Origin: Saprospira grandis | Lineage (GTDB): Bacteria; Bacteroidota; Bacteroidia; Chitinophagales; Saprospiraceae | NCBI RefSeq assembly: GCF_027594745.1 | Contig: NZ_CP110854.1 | Coordinates: 186,001-250,000 of the forward strand | Direction: 5' to 3' | DNA length: 64,000 nucleotides | In this document: positions 58,131-64,000 of the stretch, in pieces | Layout of the letters: every line of letters starts with the position of its first letter | How positions within the stretch are numbered: position 1 is the first letter of the stretch | The notes under the pieces: model-generated | What the model was told of the DNA's origin: nothing | Seen by the model: only the letters and a program-made list of their open reading frames with translations | The model's database searches: none | Translations under genes and position numbers: made by a program

Positions 58131-58152
58131 AAAAAGGGGGCCAAAGCCCCCC
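58131..58152 (-). terminator. terminator of the 1651-residue protein gene
   Basis: Minus strand GGGGGGCTTTGGCCCCC followed by eight T, 7 bases past the stop codon. The stem is short but very GC-rich. Confidence 0.75.
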
Positions 58153-58158
58153 TATACA

Positions 58159-61100
58159 TTAGAATGCCGAATTGGCACGTAGACGGAACTGAGAATACAT
58201 TCCAGAGTTTCCAGCCTCAACCGAATAAGTTTTGCCATTGATTTTCACCTTGGCAAACTTTCGTTTCAGACCAGCCACCGCATTGTTGTACTCTGGCTTA
58301 GAAGAGGCCGTAGTGAGCACGCCATTGGTGTATTGAAAATAATACCACTCTCCGTTGGGAGAAACAAAATAAATATTCAGTACATCTCCTCTAGCGGGAT
58401 CCATTTGTACTTCTACCGCTCCTTTAACAATTTGGCCAATATGGGTGCCCATCATAGAAGCCAGCTGCAATCGGCCATTAGAGACAAAAGACTGTGTTTT
58501 GGGGCTCCACTTCATAATCATCTGAGAGAAGAAAAGCGTATGTTTTAAATCTTTGGGCAAGACGAGGCGGTTATCATTGGCCACTTTTTTCCACAGCTTA
58601 TCAAAGGCTTGGTTTTCGGGCACAAACTCCTTGAGTCTAGATTTAAAAGAACGATTGCGTACACTAGTATACAAAATTTCCTCGATAGTTTCCTCATTAG
58701 ACTGTAAATCTTCAATGATGAGGTTGGCCAATTGATCGGGGAGGTAGAAATCCATCAAGGAAGCCATATCGAAGCGGAACTCCGACTCTTTATTGAGGAA
58801 AAAGCTAAAGTCGCCATAAGACTGAATGCTAATGGGGGGCATTTCGGGATTTTTAAAGCCACCATCTAGGTTAAAGCTACCGACCGCTTCTACTTTGGCA
58901 TTTTTCTCTGAGACCGTCATCAGGTTACCGAGCGTGTCGGGGTCCATCACCTTGAGCGAATCGCCAAACATATACATCTGTTTGAACTGATGGAACTTAA
59001 TTAGGCCTCGGGCTTCAAAGATTCCTCGGTCTTTGACGGTTCTTTTGGGGGCTAAGATAGAGGGATAGAGATACAAAGAGTCCATTCCCAAATAAAGGCC
59101 AACATAAAGGGCCTCACCTTCTGGGTTAATGGGTAGATCATAATCAATGGCTACATTCTTCTTATCAATTCGGGCGTCAATACCAAACCATTGCGGGCGA
59201 GGGATCACCGAAGAGGTCAGTTTGGCAAAGCCTCTAAAGGTCAGGTTTTTAGATTCTGCGCTCATCTCCACATCCCCTTTAAATCGGGTACGGCGGTCGA
59301 GATAAAAGCTATCTTGTTCATCTAAGGCACCACTACCAAAGGTAATAAACTGGGCCTCATTTTGTTTTACACGGATATTGTCAAACTTAATTTTTTGGTC
59401 CTTAAAATTGTCTACATTAAATTCCAAAAAGCCATCTGCCGTATACTCCCGCTTACTAATAATGTTGATGGTAGCATCTAGAATTTGGTGATTTTGGTTA
59501 AAGGTATCGGCCACAATTCTAGAGCTATCTAGGGTACGCATATGGGCATGTCCTTCAATTTCGATATGCTCATTGATGGGGTAAATAAAGGCATCGGCTA
59601 CACGGATGTACTCTACGCCATCTACTTGCAAGAGCCCGGTATTGAGGTCATAATCTGCAGACACTCCCATAAAGTAAAGAGAATCTTGGCTTTCTTCGGT
59701 GGCCAAGAAAAAGCCCGCTTTTCCCTCGGTGGCATCAATATGAATATTGCGTTTATCCATATCCCAGTGGAAGCGGTCCAAAGAGGTTTTATAAGAGTTA
59801 TAGGGCAGGTCGGTACTGAGGTCTTTTTCTCGCGCAATAAAGTCGCCTGTTCGTTTATCAAAATCGACCACCGCCTCTACATTGTTGTTATCAAAGGCAA
59901 AGGCCACCTCTCCTTGTTGTTTAATGGAGACGGCTGTAGAGGGGGAGGTCACGCTATTTCGCCCAAACTTAAAGTCTCCGCCGGGGTTTGATTTCAGGGT
60001 CGCTTCATCCCATTCAAAGATTCCTCTACCCAACAAGCCGTTGGGCGTCAAGTTTAGCGAGCCATCTAGGACATATTCTCCACTTTCAAAGAACTGAAAA
60101 GGGACCCCTTCTTCCATATCCGACTCAATATACATAGAGTCGCTATAGGGGGCCCAATCAATAAATACAGATTGTCCATCTACTTTAGGAAACTCTACGC
60201 CATCAATTACTTCTTCCTCTAGGGCAAAGTCTTTTACGCTATCGGCCACAAAGCGCTCGGGCAAGAGCTCGATATACTCCGAGGAGATGGTGGCGCCTAA
60301 ATAGTCAAGGGTACCATTGGCCAAAAACCCTTGGTTACTGATCCCAAAGGCGCCTTTAAATTGGCCTTTTCCTTTTCCAGGATCTTCTCTTAGGTAAATG
60401 GGGTAACCTTCCTCTCCGGGGGTTTCTGACTCAAAGCCCAAGGAAAGGTCCAGATACATAATTTTTAGTGGCTCATAAATCTTCGGAAAGATATCGGCCG
60501 GGGTCAAACAGCCCCGCAAGCGCAAATTATCCGAGTCATAATCTTTTAAGGTGTGTATTTCAAAGTTTGGATAAACCTGATAATAGAAATCTTCTTGCGG
60601 ATAAACCTGTTCGCCATAAATCTCATTCAGGCGGCTTTCCCGTTCAAAATAAACATAGGCCGTATCGCTCACAAAAACAGAGGGCATATCGGCTGGGCTC
60701 TCCTGCTTACCCGATTTATTACTAGGGGCATCAATAGATAATACGCCCTTGGTATTTCTCAGCTGGTTATTGATGAGTAGGGTTTTCTTAGAGGGTTGTC
60801 CCTCATCGGTAGTTGCTCTAGCATCGCTATTAAAACCAGCATAAGGACCAGAAGAGTATTTCTCCCGCTCATATACATAAAAGTCAATGAAGTCAATACT
60901 GTCCATGGCCACTTCATAACTTTCATAGAAGAAGCGGAAATTCTGCCCTGTAAACTTGAGCAAGCCTGCTTCCATCACCCCATTAAAGAGCATATCTTTA
61001 TTGGCCAACATCTCTACCTTTTGCTCCAAAGGAGACACATAGACCTGCTGACTATCAGAAAGGGTGAAGGCAATAACGCCCATGGTCTCCATGCTCTGAT

Positions 61101-63114
61101 CTTTCAAATTAAAGGTGGCATTAGAAGACCGTTTTTTGGCCTTTGAAGGGACCGATTTGATTTTAATTTGGTCGTAGTTGTGTACATTAAAGTCACTTCT
61201 ACGGGCCGATTCCTTATAGTGAAATAGCTTTTTACGCAAAACGATCAAATCCTCTTCGGGATCATAGGTAATAAAACCATCGGCAATCATTTCCTGAATC
61301 AAGGTAGAGCCATTGTCTCGACTATGAGAGGGCGAACGCACATCATTGATAAAGTCCCAGTAGTAATAGGCATCGATCATTCCCTGAGAAAAGACAGAGG
61401 GAAAGCCCTTCTCAAACTGGTTCCAATCGTCATAATTTCTAATGATCTTAAATTTGGGGTTCATTTTCGCTTTCTGGATGGTTTTGCAGTCCATAATATG
61501 CAGTTTTTCCATCCGCTTATCCAACATCCCCAATAAAAACTCTGGGGGCAGTCGTTTGCTGTCATCTACCTGTAGGGTCAATTCCATATCCCAATTGGCC
61601 ATTTCGTCATCTGGGCATTCGCCATTGGCGCGCTGCTCCAAACTGCTGCCTAAGGCCTCTGAAATCAGGGCAAATTTAATAATGGGGTTGGTGGTCCCAA
61701 TCAATTGGTATTTGTGCATGACATCATCATCAAAGTACTCATCAGAGGTAACTTCCATGTTCTCTTTGTTGTCGCCCAATTCCATTTCATCACTATCTAT
61801 CTGCCAACGAATCGAGTTGGTCCGCATTTCTCCATCTTGCAAGGAGTTGTAAAAAGGTACCTTAGAGGTCTTGTCTTTCCCTCGCTCCAAACTGAGGTAC
61901 TTCTTCTTGATGTCATAACGCATCAAAATATTCGGGTGATAAATAGAGTCGATCCCGTTTTCGGTCTCAAAATAAATACTCACCTCCGCAGAAAAAGACT
62001 CTACTTTCTGCCCCTTGGTAATATCAAAGGACTCCGAAAAGGCCCGCACGACTAAGTCGCCTTTGCTATTCGTAATCTCAATGACCGAACGGTTGTTCTT
62101 ATCGCCATATCCCCGCACATAGTTTCCTTCTAGCTTAAATCCTCCCCGATAGTCTACTCCCTCTCCAATATCTTCAATGGCTACCCGCTTAGAGCTAGAG
62201 TAAAAACGAGGATAAGATAGGTTGGCCGGCTGCCGAATCCCCTCCTTTTTCTTGCCCGTTTCTTCATCCTTATAGGTATATACTTCGGAGCGTCTCGAAA
62301 TCCGATCCTCAAAAATCCCCACCATCGGCTCCTTAAATACCGAGGGGTAAATTAAGGTAGAGCTATCTACTTTGTAAGAGGTTTGCTTGGCCAAAATATC
62401 ATAGTCCGCAATCTCACAACGGGCATCTTCGGCCCCTTCCTGCCGCCAATGAACAACTCCTGACTCGCCTTCCCATACGGCTTCTTTGCGCAAAGGATAG
62501 TAGGTGCCAGAAGCCTCCTCAATGGTCAAAGAGTCATCCTTATTAAAACAATATAAGGTGGTGTTTTTATACTGTATCCCCAACTCATTGTTCTCAAACT
62601 TAATCACAAAGTTCCGGCTGTCGGCCTTCCAAGTATGGCTGCCTCGACTCACTTTATAGAGGTTGTTTTCAATCCAAAACCCTAAGGACCACTTGAGGTA
62701 GTTCTCAAATAGGTAGTTGTCCCGAATCTCTTTTCCCTCCAATACTTTCAAGGAAATCTCAATCCAACGATCAAAGTATTTTTGGGTCAAACCATCATCT
62801 TCCGCAAAGGACACAATGGTCTCTAATAAGGGCCGAATGTAGTTGTATCGCTTCATTTTTAAGCCCACCATTTGGTTGCTTAGCTTCAAAAAGCCCTCAT
62901 AATGCTGCTCGGTTACCCGCCGCTCTTTAATCGCTTTCTTAAAGCGCTTGAGCGTCTGCTCACAGTCATCTCGCTTAAATTGAGTCAATACATCCTCAAT
63001 TTCCTTATATAATTTATCCCGATCTGTCGACTCAAAGGGGTCGGTGTTTACCCCTTGCGCCCAAAGACTGCCCACTAAAAATAGCAGGCCCATCAATACT
63101 GTTAATTGCTTCAT
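58159..63114 (-). CDS. large exported beta-rich protein of unknown function
   Basis: A 1651-residue protein with a signal peptide (LTVLMGLLFLVGSLWAQ, 4-20). The first 150 residues are helical (FKRDDCEQTLKRFKKAIKE). From about 170 onward the sequence is dominated by beta strands and aromatic residues with many short repeats of the type G-x-x-x-x-x-G-x-x-F/Y (for example GGFKLEGNYVRGYGDK, FKGAFGISNQGFLANG, GSLNLTPNGLLGRG, GSFNLDGGFKNP). This suggests a long beta-helix or layered beta structure outside the cytoplasm. No catalytic motif was recognised. A structural or export role is only a guess. Its only upstream neighbour is an interspersed repeat. Confidence 0.8.
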   Translation of the reverse strand: MKQLTVLMGLLFLVGSLWAQGVNTDPFESTDRDKLYKEIEDVLTQFKRDDCEQTLKRFKKAIKERRVTEQHYEGFLKLSNQMVGLKMKRYNYIRPLLETIVSFAEDDGLTQKYFDRWIEISLKVLEGKEIRDNYLFENYLKWSLGFWIENNLYKVSRGSHTWKADSRNFVIKFENNELGIQYKNTTLYCFNKDDSLTIEEASGTYYPLRKEAVWEGESGVVHWRQEGAEDARCEIADYDILAKQTSYKVDSSTLIYPSVFKEPMVGIFEDRISRRSEVYTYKDEETGKKKEGIRQPANLSYPRFYSSSKRVAIEDIGEGVDYRGGFKLEGNYVRGYGDKNNRSVIEITNSKGDLVVRAFSESFDITKGQKVESFSAEVSIYFETENGIDSIYHPNILMRYDIKKKYLSLERGKDKTSKVPFYNSLQDGEMRTNSIRWQIDSDEMELGDNKENMEVTSDEYFDDDVMHKYQLIGTTNPIIKFALISEALGSSLEQRANGECPDDEMANWDMELTLQVDDSKRLPPEFLLGMLDKRMEKLHIMDCKTIQKAKMNPKFKIIRNYDDWNQFEKGFPSVFSQGMIDAYYYWDFINDVRSPSHSRDNGSTLIQEMIADGFITYDPEEDLIVLRKKLFHYKESARRSDFNVHNYDQIKIKSVPSKAKKRSSNATFNLKDQSMETMGVIAFTLSDSQQVYVSPLEQKVEMLANKDMLFNGVMEAGLLKFTGQNFRFFYESYEVAMDSIDFIDFYVYEREKYSSGPYAGFNSDARATTDEGQPSKKTLLINNQLRNTKGVLSIDAPSNKSGKQESPADMPSVFVSDTAYVYFERESRLNEIYGEQVYPQEDFYYQVYPNFEIHTLKDYDSDNLRLRGCLTPADIFPKIYEPLKIMYLDLSLGFESETPGEEGYPIYLREDPGKGKGQFKGAFGISNQGFLANGTLDYLGATISSEYIELLPERFVADSVKDFALEEEVIDGVEFPKVDGQSVFIDWAPYSDSMYIESDMEEGVPFQFFESGEYVLDGSLNLTPNGLLGRGIFEWDEATLKSNPGGDFKFGRNSVTSPSTAVSIKQQGEVAFAFDNNNVEAVVDFDKRTGDFIAREKDLSTDLPYNSYKTSLDRFHWDMDKRNIHIDATEGKAGFFLATEESQDSLYFMGVSADYDLNTGLLQVDGVEYIRVADAFIYPINEHIEIEGHAHMRTLDSSRIVADTFNQNHQILDATINIISKREYTADGFLEFNVDNFKDQKIKFDNIRVKQNEAQFITFGSGALDEQDSFYLDRRTRFKGDVEMSAESKNLTFRGFAKLTSSVIPRPQWFGIDARIDKKNVAIDYDLPINPEGEALYVGLYLGMDSLYLYPSILAPKRTVKDRGIFEARGLIKFHQFKQMYMFGDSLKVMDPDTLGNLMTVSEKNAKVEAVGSFNLDGGFKNPEMPPISIQSYGDFSFFLNKESEFRFDMASLMDFYLPDQLANLIIEDLQSNEETIEEILYTSVRNRSFKSRLKEFVPENQAFDKLWKKVANDNRLVLPKDLKHTLFFSQMIMKWSPKTQSFVSNGRLQLASMMGTHIGQIVKGAVEVQMDPARGDVLNIYFVSPNGEWYYFQYTNGVLTTASSKPEYNNAVAGLKRKFAKVKINGKTYSVEAGNSGMYSQFRLRANSAF

Positions 63115-63138
63115 CTCTTTTTTATTTTTTATTTTTTT

Positions 63139-63260
63139 GGGGCCTCCGCCTCCCTTCGGTCGTCGGCGCTACGTTTCGCAGCTCGCAAGTCTGCTCGGCC
63201 CTTCGCCGCTTTCAGCGGCTCGGTCTGGCCCTGCGGGCCACTGCTGCACATCGCTAGGCC
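63139..63260 (+). repeat. interspersed repeat, subfamily b (copy 21)
   Basis: GGGGCCTCCGCC at the left and CACATCGCTAGGCC at the right, with TCGGCGCTACGTTTCGCAGC and the core. It fills the gap upstream of the 1651-residue gene, so that gene's promoter lies in or beyond the repeat. Confidence 0.85.
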
Positions 63261-63297
63261 ATTGGCCCCTTCTCTGCCCAAAATTACAATTTTGCAA

Positions 63298-63999
63298 TTA
63301 GTGGATGAGCTCCTTCAAGGGAATCAAATCCAAATAATTGACAATCGCTTTTTCTTCACTCAAATAACAATAATACGTCAAGGCCCATAAAGGCCCCAAA
63401 TAATAGAGCAGATACCCAAAATCTTTTTTATTAAAGTAATATAATCCAAAAAATAGTGCCCCCGCTGCAGCGGATAAGATAAACCCCAAATCAACAAATA
63501 CGCCTCCTTTTGCCCAACCCAAAAGGGTATAACTCAGGCCAATTAGCCCAAAGCAATGGGCCAAAAAATAGAGCCATAAAGGAGACATCAAAAGGGCCGG
63601 CCTCGGTTGCCGAATCAAATTGCTTAGGGGCAGAAATAAAGCCGAAAATAACAAACTAGCCGTGGCCCACAAAATGGCCCGGTCCAAAGCTGGCCAAGCC
63701 CAATACCAAAATAAGGCCGCTACCAACAAAATAAAATGCCCTAGCAGTTGCGGGCCCGTCCAGATCCAATAAGCATCAAATTTGGGCCGCTTGACAAAGA
63801 CCGATAAGCCCCGCCAACTGTTCCAAAGCAAAAAGGCCAGCAAGTATAAATAGACTAGCTCAGGATGATCTAGGCCCCAAGAATTATATAGCTGACGACT
63901 AGCTTCCATCAAAAAGAAAAAGAGCAGGTCCAACAACAAGAAACTCATCAAGTTGCTGCGCTCTTCCTCTTCTTCCCAATAATCTAAAAGACGAGTCAT
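63298..63999 (-). CDS. polytopic membrane protein of unknown function
   Basis: A 233-residue protein with six or seven hydrophobic helices (LMSFLLLDLLFFFLMEA, LVYLYLLAFLLWNSW, LGHFILLVAALFWYWAWPAL, ILWATASLLFSALFLPL, LWLYFLAHCFGLIGLSYTLLGW, VDLGFILSAAAGALFFGLYYF, YLLYYLGPLWALTYYCYL). There are few charged residues in the helices and no motif that I recognise. The ATG at 63999 is at the window edge, so a longer N-terminus cannot be ruled out. It is transcribed in the same direction as the 1651-residue gene downstream. Confidence 0.65.
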   Translation of the reverse strand: MTRLLDYWEEEEERSNLMSFLLLDLLFFFLMEASRQLYNSWGLDHPELVYLYLLAFLLWNSWRGLSVFVKRPKFDAYWIWTGPQLLGHFILLVAALFWYWAWPALDRAILWATASLLFSALFLPLSNLIRQPRPALLMSPLWLYFLAHCFGLIGLSYTLLGWAKGGVFVDLGFILSAAAGALFFGLYYFNKKDFGYLLYYLGPLWALTYYCYLSEEKAIVNYLDLIPLKELIH

Positions 64000-64000
64000 C

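Noticed and set aside
58109..58159. N-terminal extension of the small membrane protein
   Set aside because: The extra 17 codons are the terminator hairpin of the preceding gene.
1..64000. tRNA, rRNA, riboswitch and prophage or insertion-sequence genes
   Set aside because: I looked for tRNA-like T-arms, known riboswitch cores and transposase signatures by eye and saw none; a covariance search could still find weak ones.

Overview
The window looks like chromosome of a gliding, filamentous member of the Bacteroidota, closest in character to Saprospira (order Saprospirales). Signs are a type IX secretion substrate with a type B C-terminal sorting domain, a PorP/SprF-like outer-membrane protein, many lipoproteins with a short signal ending in A/S-C, DUF4369-thioredoxin fusions, and several TAnnTTTG boxes of the Bacteroidota -7 promoter type just upstream of genes. 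The genus is an inference. No rRNA or tRNA gene was seen.

Left end (1-10.7 kb): a partial TPR-like gene and a small HTH-like gene, then one minus-strand operon for a type III-B CRISPR-Cas effector in the order cmr1-cmr2-cmr3-[CARF nuclease]-cmr4-cmr5-cmr6, closed by a strong terminator. Cmr2/Cas10 keeps its GGDD cyclase motif but has no N-terminal HD nuclease. The extra gene between cmr3 and cmr4 encodes a CARF sensor, a probable winged helix and a PD-(D/E)XK-like nuclease domain. The likely logic is: target RNA bound by Cmr, cyclic oligoadenylate made by Cmr2, CARF nuclease activated. No cas1, cas2, cas6 or CRISPR array lies in the window. A 1.4-kb gene-free stretch full of direct repeats and hairpins precedes cmr1.

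10.7-25.6 kb: a CatA-like acetyltransferase, an ABC ATPase, a TlpA-like secreted thioredoxin, CorA, and a giant (3507-residue) secreted protein with a P-domain, about 33 HYR-like repeats, Ig/PKD-like domains and a type IX sorting signal.

25.6-48 kb: lipoproteins, a LuxE-like enzyme, a large unrecognised secreted protein, a patatin-like lipase, a leucine-rich-repeat protein, an Xaa-Pro aminopeptidase, a lone Mrr-like nuclease, a PhoB/PhoR-type two-component pair whose regulator carries a frameshift, an RsmF-like rRNA methylase, KdsC overlapping a UbiA prenyltransferase, an HNH-HTH protein, and a ChaN-like protein.

48-64 kb: PorP/SprF, two tiny genes each followed by a terminator, RlmN, a lipidated Fe/Mn superoxide dismutase coupled to a VanY-like carboxypeptidase, a TPR protein, a LemA-like protein and a 1651-residue unrecognised exported protein.

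The most unusual non-coding structure is a dense family of GC-rich interspersed repeats: 21 copies in 64 kb, in nearly every long intergenic gap and often starting within about 20 bases of a stop codon. They fall into three subfamilies whose left and right ends co-vary so that the termini always pair. Two related 21-bp tandem arrays, 25 kb apart and in inverted orientation, share a 65-70 bp flank. A set of short hairpins keeps a constant loop while the stem varies.
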